Part shown: piece by piece, positions 1-8,041 of the stretch
How positions within the stretch are numbered: position 1 is the stretch's first letter
How the letters are laid out: each line of letters opens with the position of its first letter
Source: Paralimibaculum aggregatum
GTDB lineage: Bacteria; Pseudomonadota; Alphaproteobacteria; Rhodobacterales; Rhodobacteraceae
Length of the DNA: 64,000 bases
NCBI RefSeq assembly: GCF_030270585.1
Contig: NZ_BSYI01000001.1
Location: 1 to 64,000 of the forward strand
Reading direction: 5' to 3'
Translations under genes and position numbers: made by a program
Notes under the pieces: model-generated
The model's database searches: none
What the model was told of the DNA's origin: nothing
What the model saw: the letters and a program-made list of their open reading frames with translations, nothing else

Positions 1-1
1 G

Positions 2-274
2 GTCGGGAGGGTGCAACGGACGGCACTCGAGGAGTTCCGGCCAACCGTCGATCTCGACGACCCGGACCTCGGGGTGAAGCTCAGGGAATGGCAGCACTTC
101 CACAACTGGGAACGTCCGCACGACAGCCTCGGCGGCGGCGTTCCAATCGACCGCCTGTGCGACCGCATCCATCAGGCACCGCTCGGCGAGGAAATCGCCG
201 ATGCCTACGACCCGGACCGCGAACTCATCCTGCCGCGCGACGACTGCTCGACACGTCCGAACCGCCCAGACTGA
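2..274 (+). CDS. Transposase C-terminal fragment (IS481-like integrase core), cut by the window edge
   Basis: Reading frame open from the first bases of the window to a TGA at 274, so the 5' part lies outside. The residues GRVQRTALEEF followed by WQHFHNWERPHDSLGGG match the C-terminal end of the DDE integrase core of IS481-type transposases, where a G-(K/R)-V-(E/Q)-R motif precedes the catalytic Glu region and a W-x-x-F-x-N-x-x-R-P-H motif closes the domain. A GTG at 11 is not a credible start because homology already begins before it. Whether the element is whole cannot be judged here. It ends about 200 bp from the 3' end of tRNA-Arg, a usual site for mobile DNA. The family is fairly sure, the exact IS subgroup is not. 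Confidence 0.7.
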   Translation, partial: VGRVQRTALEEFRPTVDLDDPDLGVKLREWQHFHNWERPHDSLGGGVPIDRLCDRIHQAPLGEEIADAYDPDRELILPRDDCSTRPNRPD

Positions 275-474
275 AACCATGTCCGCAGATCACACAGCCG
301 GAGGTCAGGGCCTTCTGCGCCAACATCGAAATTCTAAGTTGATACTCGAGAATGGTCTGGGCCACGAAAGGGATTTGCCATTGCCCAAATGCTCAAGCTC
401 AGATCGCGTGGAAGACAGGTGGAAGATGACATCCCTGTCGGACCAATCTCCACACTCTAACGTGTTGATTTTGT

Positions 475-551
475 TGGCGCACCGGGGAGGATTCGAACCC
501 CCGACCCCCAGATTCGTAGTCTGGTGCTCTATCCAGCTGAGCTACCGGTGC
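475..551 (-). tRNA. tRNA-Arg (anticodon ACG)
   Basis: The reverse complement folds as a 77-nt cloverleaf. The acceptor stem is GCACCGG/CCGGTGC with discriminator G and an encoded CCA. The D-arm contains AGCTCAGCTGGATAGAGC, the anticodon arm is CCAGA-CTACGAA-TCTGG, and the T-arm has GGTTCGAATCC. The anticodon ACG at positions 34-36 specifies arginine; A34 would be read as inosine after TadA deamination. It lies downstream of, and on the same strand as, the 673-3270 gene, with a probable terminator between them. Confidence 0.96.
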
Positions 552-611
552 CGGCCCTTGCAGGAGCACGCATCTACCCCCCGTGCGCGGGGATTGCAAG
601 GGGCCGGGGGC

Positions 612-651
612 AAAAAAACGTGCTCTCACCCCTGGCCCTTCCGGACAGGGG
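612..651 (-). terminator. Possible terminator of the 673-3270 gene
   Basis: On the minus strand the inverted repeat CCCCTG (651-646) / CAGGGG (634-629) is followed about ten bases later by seven T residues (618-612). The gap between stem and T-run is longer than in a classic Rho-independent terminator. A second, longer imperfect repeat (551-562 with 595-607) with a nested CCCCG/CGGGG hairpin lies further on, just before tRNA-Arg. Confidence 0.4.
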
Positions 652-672
652 CGGCCATCGCATGCGCCGCCT

Positions 673-3270
673 TCAGCGGCCGACGAGGAGCAGTGTCCGG
701 CTCTGGCCCGCCTGCTCGAGGCGCATCGCGTCGCGGCCGATCAGGCGCACCTCCCAGCCATCGAGGCGATCGCCGCGGGAGAGCCGGCGAACCGCGCCGT
801 CGGCGGTGCGGACAAGCGCCGTGCGTCCGCCATTGAGCTGCAGGATGCCGATGAGCGATGTGCGGTCGAGCGACAGCCCCCGGTCGCGCGCGGCGATGCG
901 CACGGAATTGCTCGGCGCCCGCAGCACATGGTTGATCTTCGGCAGGGCCGGCGGCGCGGTGCTCGCGAGGCGCGAGGGGCGCTCCGGCGGCGCCGGGGTC
1001 CGGAAGACGGGGCTGCGCCGGGCATCGCCGGCCGCCGTGGCTGGCGCGGTCTCCCCAGTCTCCCCGCCATCCGCGGGGGGCGTCTCCGCGGCGGCGGGAG
1101 CGGCGATCGCGGCCGGGCGCGGGCGCGGCAGAGGCATCTCGACGCGCGCGATGGCAGGGTCTGCGGGCTCCTCCGACGCCTCGGTCGCGGCTTCCGCGGG
1201 CCCGGCGGAGACCGGGGGCGCCTCGGCCTCGGTGCCGTCGCCCGCGGCGTCGGGCGCAGAGGCAATGCGGCTGCCCGGACGGGGCTGCGGGAGCCGCATG
1301 CCCAGCCACCGCGCCGGATCGCCCTCGACGATGCGGATGCCGTTGCTCTCGACGGGTGGCGCCTCGGTGCCGGCAGCCGGCGGGGTGCTCTCCCCCGCGG
1401 CGGATGCCGTCGGCTCCGCCGTTTCCGCCGCCGTTGGCGTAGGCGCGGGCGCGCCCAGCGCTTCGGGACGGGCCGGCGGCGGTGCCAGGGCGAGGCGCTG
1501 CGGCGCGCCCGGCCCGGGCTCCCGCGCCGCGGCTGCGAGGTCCAGGGCGGCGCCCGGGCCATCCGGGCGTCCCGCGGCCAGAGCGGCGAGATCGGGTCCG
1601 GCCAGCGTCCGGCCTCCGGCAATCTCCCGAGCGGACATCGTGCTGCGGGCCTCGGCGGAAAGGTCGGGCGCCGCATCCGCCGCCGCGCCGGCCGCCAGCC
1701 GGATCTCGGCACCGGCGCCGGGGCGGGGCCGCGGCAGCGGCGGCTCGGGCCAGGCGGGATGGTCGGGAGACAGCTCCTCGTCGCCCTCGGAGGGCTCCGG
1801 CGCCAGCCCCGCCCGCCGCGACCGCCCGGTCGGCGCCAGCGCCGGCGGGAAGGGCCGGCCCGGCGCCTCGAGACGCGGACGGCTCGGCAAGGTCCCGGCC
1901 TCGGGCAGCGGCGCCGGCGCCGTCAGCTCGGACGGCTCGGCCGGACGCGGCGGCGTGCCGAGGCCCAGCCCGCGGAGAATGCCGAAGGCCGGGGCCGGAA
2001 GCGTGGTCGGATCGAAGCTCAGGACCGCGGGGCTCACCCGCACGATCCGGCCGAACCCGTCGACCACGACGACGGGCGACGGATCCGAATTCGGGGCGGC
2101 GGCGGCGGGCGGCTCGATGGTCCGGCCGGTATCGGCGGGAGAATCGGGCGGCGTCGGCCGGCTGCTGGCATGCGGCGGACTGGCGATGCTGCCGCCGGAC
2201 GCATCGACGCCGAAGGATGCGTGCCGCTCGAGGCTCGGCGGGCTGTCCGGTGCGCCGGCCAGCGCGCGCGGCGGCGAGATCGCGTCCGGATCGGCGCGCC
2301 GTCCGGCGTCCGGCAACGCATCGCCCGGGGCGCCTGCCCCCCCTGCCCCGGCCACCGCGGATTGCGGATCGAGCGCGGCTATCCCGGGCGCGATCGCGGG
2401 CGGCCGGGGCTCGGGATCATCCGCCAGCCACCAGGCGAGCCCGCCGGCGCAGGCAAGGAGCGCCGCGACGGCCGCGATGGTGCCCGTCCGCCTCGGGCGG
2501 GGTGCTGCGGCTGGCTGCGCCCGGGGCGGGACGGCGCCCCCCGGGGGCGAGACCGCGCCGGGAGTGGCGGGCGCTGCCGCGGGCCGTGCCGGATCGGCCG
2601 CGGCCTCGATTGGAGCGTCCGTCAGGGGCTCGGAGGGAGGCACCACGGCCGGCGGGGGCACCGGCGCTTCCTTCGCAGGCGCCTCCTGCGCGGACGGCTC
2701 CGCCTCGGGCGGCCCCTCCGGTGCAGTGGCAAGCGCCGCATTGACCGGCGCGAAGACCGGCCCGGCGGCGCCGAAGGCGTCGGCCTCGTGGCGCGTGGAG
2801 ACTGGTCCGGGCAGGAAACCCCACTGCGCGGCGTAATCCTGCGCCTCGGACCAGGTGTCGTGCAACGCCGCCAGCACCGTGACCGTACCACCGCCATCCG
2901 GCTCGGAGACCGCGAGCACCAGGCCCTCGGGCGGCTGCAGCAGCGCCGCGCCGACCCAGGCGGCGGTCTCGGCCGGGCTCGCGAGGGCCGGGTCATCGGC
3001 AGCGAGGCGCCGTGCGAAGACCTGCTCCGGCGGCAGCCAGAGGAGCGCCGGTTCGCCCGCGACACCCTCCGATTCGGCGACCGCCCGGAGCGCCGCGACG
3101 CGGTCGGCGAAGCCCGTGCCCTCGATCGCCGCCGCGGCCGCTGGGCCCCAGCCGCCGCCAGCGTCGCGCAGATGCAGCGCCACGCCGTCCGTCGAGAAGT
3201 CGAGCGCGAGAACGGACCGCGCAGGACTGCCCGGATCCTTGCTTCCGCTCTCGGCCTCGCCCTTGGTCAT
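673..3270 (-). CDS. Large Pro/Ala-rich membrane protein with N-terminal actin-like look and C-terminal PilP/GspC-like domain
   Basis: Predicted 865 aa. The ATG at 3270 is chosen because an AGGGG lies about 8 nt upstream and the residues before it look like non-coding shadow. Residues about 18-180 begin with VLALDFSTDGVALHLRD, reminiscent of the first strand of PilM/GspL actin-like folds. One hydrophobic segment (about 263-283, ending AWWLADD) should cross the inner membrane. About 500 residues of Pro/Ala/Arg-rich linker follow, and the last 75 residues (SLIGILQLNGGRTALVRTAD ... DRLDGWEVRLIG) resemble the periplasmic homology domain of PilP/GspC. Similar C-terminal ends are known in Rhodobacterales proteins of unknown role. 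I infer a cell-envelope or secretion scaffold; function unproven. It stands alone. Confidence 0.6.
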   Translation of the reverse strand: MTKGEAESGSKDPGSPARSVLALDFSTDGVALHLRDAGGGWGPAAAAAIEGTGFADRVAALRAVAESEGVAGEPALLWLPPEQVFARRLAADDPALASPAETAAWVGAALLQPPEGLVLAVSEPDGGGTVTVLAALHDTWSEAQDYAAQWGFLPGPVSTRHEADAFGAAGPVFAPVNAALATAPEGPPEAEPSAQEAPAKEAPVPPPAVVPPSEPLTDAPIEAAADPARPAAAPATPGAVSPPGGAVPPRAQPAAAPRPRRTGTIAAVAALLACAGGLAWWLADDPEPRPPAIAPGIAALDPQSAVAGAGGAGAPGDALPDAGRRADPDAISPPRALAGAPDSPPSLERHASFGVDASGGSIASPPHASSRPTPPDSPADTGRTIEPPAAAAPNSDPSPVVVVDGFGRIVRVSPAVLSFDPTTLPAPAFGILRGLGLGTPPRPAEPSELTAPAPLPEAGTLPSRPRLEAPGRPFPPALAPTGRSRRAGLAPEPSEGDEELSPDHPAWPEPPLPRPRPGAGAEIRLAAGAAADAAPDLSAEARSTMSAREIAGGRTLAGPDLAALAAGRPDGPGAALDLAAAAREPGPGAPQRLALAPPPARPEALGAPAPTPTAAETAEPTASAAGESTPPAAGTEAPPVESNGIRIVEGDPARWLGMRLPQPRPGSRIASAPDAAGDGTEAEAPPVSAGPAEAATEASEEPADPAIARVEMPLPRPRPAAIAAPAAAETPPADGGETGETAPATAAGDARRSPVFRTPAPPERPSRLASTAPPALPKINHVLRAPSNSVRIAARDRGLSLDRTSLIGILQLNGGRTALVRTADGAVRRLSRGDRLDGWEVRLIGRDAMRLEQAGQSRTLLLVGR

Positions 3271-3507
3271 GCGCGCCCCTGCAGGTTCGCTGTTGCCCCG
3301 CCGGGGCGGATGCCCGCGGCCGGGGCCCCCAGTCTGCCGGAAGCCGGAGCGGCTGGCCAGTCCCGCCCGCATCCAGCCCTCTTGCGCGGCGCGCGAGCCC
3401 TGTGCGAAAGCTGGTCGCGACGTCTACGCGGCGGAACCGCGGCGCGCCCCCGCGCCCCGCGGCACCGCCGGCAAAGCCGACGGGACACCGAGAGGAGACA
3501 AGGCAAG

Positions 3508-4110
3508 ATGGCACGGACACTGAACGGCAGGGTGCTGAGCGAGGTCGTCTGGACCGATGGCGCGATCTGGACCAAGCGCGTGGCGCTGGTGGCGCTCGGC
3601 ATCGCCGCGATGGCGATCGCGGCCAAGGTCAAGGTGCCGTTCTGGCCGGTGCCGATCACCATGCAGAGCTTCGTGGTGCTCTCGGTCGGCGCCGCCTACG
3701 GGATGCGTCTCGGCGCGGTGACGCTGCTCGGATACCTGGCGATCGGCGCCCTCGGCTTCGATATCTTCACCTCCTCCAGCGCCAGCAACAACGGCCTCGC
3801 CTACATGATGGCGGGCACCGGCGGCTATCTGGTGGGCTTCCTGCTCGCGGTGCTGGCGCTCGGCGCGCTGGCCCGGATCGGCTGGGACCGCTCGCCGCTG
3901 AAGATGGCTGGCGCGATGCTGATCGGCGAGGTGCTGATCTTCCTGCCGGGCGTGCTCTGGCTCGGCCATCTCTATGCCGCCGACAAGGGCTGGGCCTGGG
4001 TGATGGAGTGGGGGCTCACCGCCTTCCTGCCCGCCGAGGCGCTGAAGCTCGCCCTTGCCGCGGTGCTGTTCCCGCTCGCCTGGCGCGCGGTCGGCCGCGC
4101 CCGCGGCTGA
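3508..4110 (+). CDS. bioY: BioY, substrate-binding S component of a biotin ECF transporter
   Basis: Predicted 200 aa, start fixed by an AGAGGAGAC ribosome site 9-17 nt upstream. Several hydrophobic segments cover the protein. The family signature is clear: VPFWPVPITMQSFVVL near residue 50 followed by YGMRLGAVTLLGYLAIGALG, both typical of BioY, with a conserved C-terminal EALKLALAAVLFPLAW helix. BioY binds biotin in the membrane and works alone or with the ATPase/transmembrane modules BioM/BioN. No bioM or bioN is next to it, so it either acts as a solitary BioY or shares an energising module encoded elsewhere. The next gene starts 55 nt downstream on the same strand, so they may be cotranscribed. 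Confidence 0.92.
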   Translation: MARTLNGRVLSEVVWTDGAIWTKRVALVALGIAAMAIAAKVKVPFWPVPITMQSFVVLSVGAAYGMRLGAVTLLGYLAIGALGFDIFTSSSASNNGLAYMMAGTGGYLVGFLLAVLALGALARIGWDRSPLKMAGAMLIGEVLIFLPGVLWLGHLYAADKGWAWVMEWGLTAFLPAEALKLALAAVLFPLAWRAVGRARG

Positions 4111-4165
4111 GGCTGGCGCAAGGCAAACGCTCGACGCGGTCGGCGGCACGGGCCATATCCCGCCC

Positions 4166-5068
4166 ATGCTGCCGATCGTGCACCACCCGGACTACCGCAT
4201 CCCGCTGCGCCCGCGGCATCCTTTCCCGATGTCGAAATACGGCTACCTGCGGGAGGCGCTCGAGGCCCGCGGGCTGATCTCCCCCGGCAACGGGTTCGCC
4301 CCGGCGCAGGCCGGCGCCACGGTGATCGCCCGGGCCCATGACCCCGACTATGTGGCCCGCGTCCTCGAGGGCAGGCTGGCCCCGGAGGAGACCCGGCGCA
4401 TCGGCCTGCCGGGCTCGGCGAAGGTGGCGCGGCGCGCCCGGCTGGCCTGCGCCGGCACCCTGCTCGCCACCTGGCTGGCGCTGGAGCACGGGCTCGCCGC
4501 CAATGCCGCCGGCGGCTCGCACCATGCCGGCCCCGAGGGCGGCGCGGGCTATTGCGTCTTCAACGATGTCGGCGTTGCCGCCGCGGCGGTGCTGGCGGGC
4601 GACGGGCCGGCGCCGGTGCTGGTGGTCGATTGCGACGTGCACCAGGGCGACGGCACGGCGCGGATCTTCGCGGAGGAGCCGCGGGTCTTCACCCTCTCCG
4701 TCCATGCCGCGCGCAACTATCCGGCGCAGAAGGCGCGATCGGATCTCGATCTCGCGCTGCCCGACGGCACCGGCGATGCGGACTATCTCGAGGCGCTCGG
4801 CGCGGCGCTGGAGCATGCGCTGGCCGCCGCCCGGCCCCGGCTGGTCTACTACAATGCCGGGGTGGATGTCTGGCAGGGCGACCGGCTCGGCCGGCTCGCG
4901 CTGACGAGCGGGGGCATCCGCGCACGCGACCGGCTGGTGCTGGGGCGCATCCGTGAAGCCGGGCTGCCGCTGGTCTGCGTGCTCGGCGGCGGCTATGACG
5001 ACGACCCGCACCGGCTCGCCGGGCATCACGCGATCCTCTTCGAGGAGGCGGCGCGGCTTGCCGGCTGA
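4166..5068 (+). CDS. Histone deacetylase-family amidohydrolase (AcuC/acetylpolyamine amidohydrolase type)
   Basis: Predicted 300 aa beginning MLPIVHHPDYRIPL; upstream in-frame codons overlap bioY and are not homologous. The zinc-dependent deacetylase fold shows in order: GSHHAGPEGGAGYCVFNDV (tandem His and the FND motif, about residues 113-131), VVDCDVHQGDGTARIF (Zn-ligand Asp/His and catalytic charge relay, about 153-168), YNAGVD and the terminal GGGYDDD containing the transition-state Tyr. Bacterial members deacetylate acetyl-lysine or acetylpolyamines; substrate specificity cannot be read from the sequence. It follows bioY by 55 nt on the same strand. A nearby polyamine-type transporter (7.2-11.3 kb) is suggestive but not proof of an acetylpolyamine role. 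Confidence 0.88.
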   Translation: MLPIVHHPDYRIPLRPRHPFPMSKYGYLREALEARGLISPGNGFAPAQAGATVIARAHDPDYVARVLEGRLAPEETRRIGLPGSAKVARRARLACAGTLLATWLALEHGLAANAAGGSHHAGPEGGAGYCVFNDVGVAAAAVLAGDGPAPVLVVDCDVHQGDGTARIFAEEPRVFTLSVHAARNYPAQKARSDLDLALPDGTGDADYLEALGAALEHALAAARPRLVYYNAGVDVWQGDRLGRLALTSGGIRARDRLVLGRIREAGLPLVCVLGGGYDDDPHRLAGHHAILFEEAARLAG

Positions 5069-5085
5069 GGCGCCCGCCCAGCTAG

Positions 5086-5117
5086 TCAGACGGCCAGACG
5101 GTCAGACTGTCAGCCGG
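5086..5117. repeat. 8-bp tandem repeat, four copies, between two convergent genes
   Basis: Four successive octamers TCAGACGG, CCAGACGG, TCAGACTG and TCAGCCGG fill most of the 57-bp gap between the deacetylase stop and the peroxidase stop. Possibly slippage-derived; no function assigned. Confidence 0.75.
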
Positions 5118-5125
5118 AAAGCAGG

Positions 5126-7159
5126 TCAGCCGATCAGCGTGATCTCCGCCTCGTCGAGGCTCCAGTGCCCGGCGCCCCAGATCTGGACCACGGCGACGCC
5201 GTCCACCGAGAGCGTCGACATCGCGGCGTCATGGGTGATCTCCACCACCGCGGTGCCGGCGCCGAAGCCGCGCAGCTCGATGCCGTCCTCCGCGCCGTCG
5301 AAGCCCATCACCATGTCCATGCCGTCGTCGGCGGCATCGAAGACGAAGATGTCGGCCCCTTCGCCGCCCACCAGCAGATCATGCCCCGGCCCGCCGGCGA
5401 TGCGGTCGTCGCCGTCCTCGCCCATCAGCTTGTCCGCGCCCGCGCCGCCGGAGAGCCCGTCGCTGCCGGTGCCGCCGCGCACCATGTCGGCGCCCTCGTC
5501 GCCGAAGAGGTCGTCGGCGCCGTCCTTGCCCTTGAGATAGTCCGCCCCCGCGAAGCCGATCAGCAGATCGGCCCCCTCGGTGCCCTTGATCAGGTCGTCT
5601 CCATCGGTGCCGCCGAGCCGGTCGGAGGCGAGGAAGGCGTCGCGCTGCACATGCGCGACCCCGCCGGAGCGGGCCAGCACATCCGAGAGCAGGGTGGCCC
5701 GCACCTCGCTCTCGAGCGCCGGGTTCGCCCACTCCCGCGCCAGGTAGAAGGCCGGGTCGCCGTCGCGGCTGGCGGCGAACTGCTCGGCCAGGATCGCCTG
5801 CACCGTCGGGCCGATGCCCGCCCCCGGGGCCTTGTCCTCGGCCAGCCCGCCGACCCAGAGATCGACGTCGCCCAGCGTCGGATAGACCGAGGCGAGCTCG
5901 GCCTGCACCGCCGGATCGGCGGTGATGACGGAGAAATCCGTGCTGCCGGCCAGCGCCTCGGCATCGACATCGCCGAGGATCTGCGCGCGCACCGAGAGAT
6001 AGCCGTCGATCCCGTGGTCGCGCCCGCGCAGCATGTTTCGCTCGGGCAGCGAGAAGCCGGTGAGCCCGCCATCGGGGGTGAAGAGCAGGAAGTTGAGGCT
6101 GTCGACCACCTTCGTGTCGATCGCCTGCGCCGGGGTCTCGAGCACGCCGCGCAGCAGATCCGAGGTGCCCCGCTCCAGCAGCACCGCATCGGTCTCGAAG
6201 GCCTCGAAGAGCGCCATCTCGGCCGAGGCCGCCAGCCCGCCCTCGTCGAGGAAGCGGAAGGTCTCCGGGATCGCGGTATGGCCGAAACGGTAGGCCGCGG
6301 TGGAGAACTCGGTGGAGACCTGCGGATCGACATCCGGGTCGAAGCCGTCATAGGCGCCGAGCGCATCCGCGCCGATCAGATGCGGCAGGAACTCCTCGTA
6401 GGTGATCTGCTGGATCAGCACCTCGACGATGGCGCGGGCACTGGCGAAGAGCTCGTCGTCGGTCCAGTCCGGATGCTCGGCGGCCAGACGATCGGCCCAG
6501 TAGTTGTGCTCGTTGAGCCAGAGCGTGTGGACCGAGGTCAGCCCCGGGTTCTCCTGCACGCGGATGTCTCCCGCGGCGAACCCCTCGCCGGAGGGCGCAT
6601 AATCCGCCGCGATATCGTCGAGGAACGGGATGAAGAGCTCGCGCTCGTCGGGCAGCAGGTCGACACCGTCCGGCCCCGGCCGGCTCTGCATCCGCCCGCC
6701 CTCGAAGGCGCGCAGCAGCAGGGTGCGGAAACTGTCGGAGCCATAGACGTTCGAGGCGTCGATCAGCGGGGTGATCACGTTCGGCTGCTCGCGCACGAAG
6801 TCGTGCCCCGGGCCGGTGTATTCCTCGGAGCGCACCACGTTGAAGGGCGCGCCCTCCCCCTCGAACTTGATGAATTCCGCGTCCTCGCCCTCCTGCTCGG
6901 GCGTGAGGTCCATGTCGTGGTCGAGGAACTGGCCCCAGAAGATCCAGAGCGCCGAGAGACCGTCCGGGTGGGGGATGTCGGCATCGCCCTGCGTGAACAC
7001 CGCCTCGGCCACCTCGATCGCCGGGACCGGGTTCTCGGTGGGCGCGGAAATCCCGTCGCCATAGGCCGGCGCGGTCAGCCGCCGCAGCGCCTCCACCACC
7101 ACATCCTGCTGGCTTCGCAGCGTGACAACCGCCTCCGAGCCAAGCGAACCGTCGTTCAT
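5126..7159 (-). CDS. Secreted animal-type heme peroxidase with C-terminal RTX calcium-binding repeats
   Basis: Predicted 677 aa from the ATG at 7159; an ATG-like codon 8 residues earlier is less likely. Residues 74-87 carry the distal-heme motif WGQFLDHDMDLTP (His81), as in animal-type (myeloperoxidase/peroxinectin-like) peroxidases. YRFGHTAIP near residue 290 supplies the proximal His. Residues about 518-625 hold glycine/aspartate nonapeptides such as GGTGSDGLSGGAGADKL and GGPGHDLLVGGEGADIF, the RTX beta-roll that folds on calcium outside the cell. No N-terminal signal peptide is visible, and the RTX block plus C-terminal tail suggest type I secretion. No type I ABC/MFP genes are next to it. 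Related bacterial peroxidases oxidise halides or phenolics; the substrate here is unknown. It is transcribed away from potHI's end and convergent with the deacetylase gene. Confidence 0.88.
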   Translation of the reverse strand: MNDGSLGSEAVVTLRSQQDVVVEALRRLTAPAYGDGISAPTENPVPAIEVAEAVFTQGDADIPHPDGLSALWIFWGQFLDHDMDLTPEQEGEDAEFIKFEGEGAPFNVVRSEEYTGPGHDFVREQPNVITPLIDASNVYGSDSFRTLLLRAFEGGRMQSRPGPDGVDLLPDERELFIPFLDDIAADYAPSGEGFAAGDIRVQENPGLTSVHTLWLNEHNYWADRLAAEHPDWTDDELFASARAIVEVLIQQITYEEFLPHLIGADALGAYDGFDPDVDPQVSTEFSTAAYRFGHTAIPETFRFLDEGGLAASAEMALFEAFETDAVLLERGTSDLLRGVLETPAQAIDTKVVDSLNFLLFTPDGGLTGFSLPERNMLRGRDHGIDGYLSVRAQILGDVDAEALAGSTDFSVITADPAVQAELASVYPTLGDVDLWVGGLAEDKAPGAGIGPTVQAILAEQFAASRDGDPAFYLAREWANPALESEVRATLLSDVLARSGGVAHVQRDAFLASDRLGGTDGDDLIKGTEGADLLIGFAGADYLKGKDGADDLFGDEGADMVRGGTGSDGLSGGAGADKLMGEDGDDRIAGGPGHDLLVGGEGADIFVFDAADDGMDMVMGFDGAEDGIELRGFGAGTAVVEITHDAAMSTLSVDGVAVVQIWGAGHWSLDEAEITLIG

Positions 7160-7237
7160 TTCAAACCCCCAACAGGCGACCACGCCCGGATCGGGCGGAG
7201 TATGCCGAGATCACGAAAACTTGTACAGACGCCCGCC

Positions 7238-8041
7238 TCAGGGCAGATCGTCCGCCGCCGCCGCGCGGGCGCGCTTGAGGCTCACCGACCACACCAGCGT
7301 GCCGAGCGCAACGAGCCCGATCAGGATCGTCGCGATGGCGTTGATCTCCGGCGTGACGCCGAGCCGCACCTGGGAGAACACCTTGATCGGCAGCGTGGTG
7401 GAGCCGGGCCCGGCAGCGAAGCTCGCGATCACCAGATCGTCGAGCGAGAGCGTGAAGGAGAGCAGCCAGCCGGAGACCACGCCCGGGGCGATCATCGGCA
7501 GCGTCACGCGCCAGAACACCGTGGCCGGCCGGGCGCCGAGATCCTGCGCCGCCTCCTCCACCGAGCGGTCTAGGCCGGTGAGCCGCGCCTGCACCACCAC
7601 CGCGACATAGCACATCGAGCATGTGGCATGGGCGAGCACGATGGTCAGCATCCCCCTATCGAGCGAAAGCGAGATGAAGGTCAGCAGCAGCGAGAGCCCG
7701 ATGATCACGTCCGGCATCACCAGCGGCGCCAGCACCATGCCGGAGAACAGCGTCCGCCCGAAGAAGCGCGACGACCGGGCCAGCGCGATGCCGGCCATCA
7801 CCCCGAGGCATGTCGCCAGCGTCGAGGAGGCCAGCGCCACGCGCACCGAGACCCAGGCGGCGTCGATCAGCCCCTGGTTCGCCCAGAGCTCGCGATACCA
7901 TTTCAGCGACCAGCCGCCCCAGACCGTGACGAGCTTCGATTCATTGAAGCTGTAGACGATCAGCGTCACGATCGGCAGGTAGAGAAAGACGAAGCCCAGC
8001 CCCATGGCGACACAGAGCGGCCAGCTCGGACCCCGGCGCAT
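7238..8041 (-). CDS. potI: Polyamine-type ABC transporter permease, PotI/PotC-like
   Basis: Predicted 267 aa, six hydrophobic segments, starting MRRGPSWPLCVAMGLGF. The permease EAA loop is clear: EEAAQDLGARPATVFWRVTLP. The start ATG shares a base with the stop of the upstream permease (TGATG), so translation is coupled. With potH it forms the membrane channel for a putrescine/spermidine-family substrate. The binding protein and ATPase are encoded divergently 1 kb away. Family assignment is firm; substrate is inferred from the binding protein's PotF/PotD likeness. Confidence 0.88.
   Translation of the reverse strand: MRRGPSWPLCVAMGLGFVFLYLPIVTLIVYSFNESKLVTVWGGWSLKWYRELWANQGLIDAAWVSVRVALASSTLATCLGVMAGIALARSSRFFGRTLFSGMVLAPLVMPDVIIGLSLLLTFISLSLDRGMLTIVLAHATCSMCYVAVVVQARLTGLDRSVEEAAQDLGARPATVFWRVTLPMIAPGVVSGWLLSFTLSLDDLVIASFAAGPGSTTLPIKVFSQVRLGVTPEINAIATILIGLVALGTLVWSVSLKRARAAAADDLP

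Noticed and set aside
583-3507. Long plus-strand frame running into bioY
   Set aside because: The part before 3508 is Arg/Gly-rich shadow of the minus-strand 673-3270 gene. bioY has its own ribosome site and a natural start.
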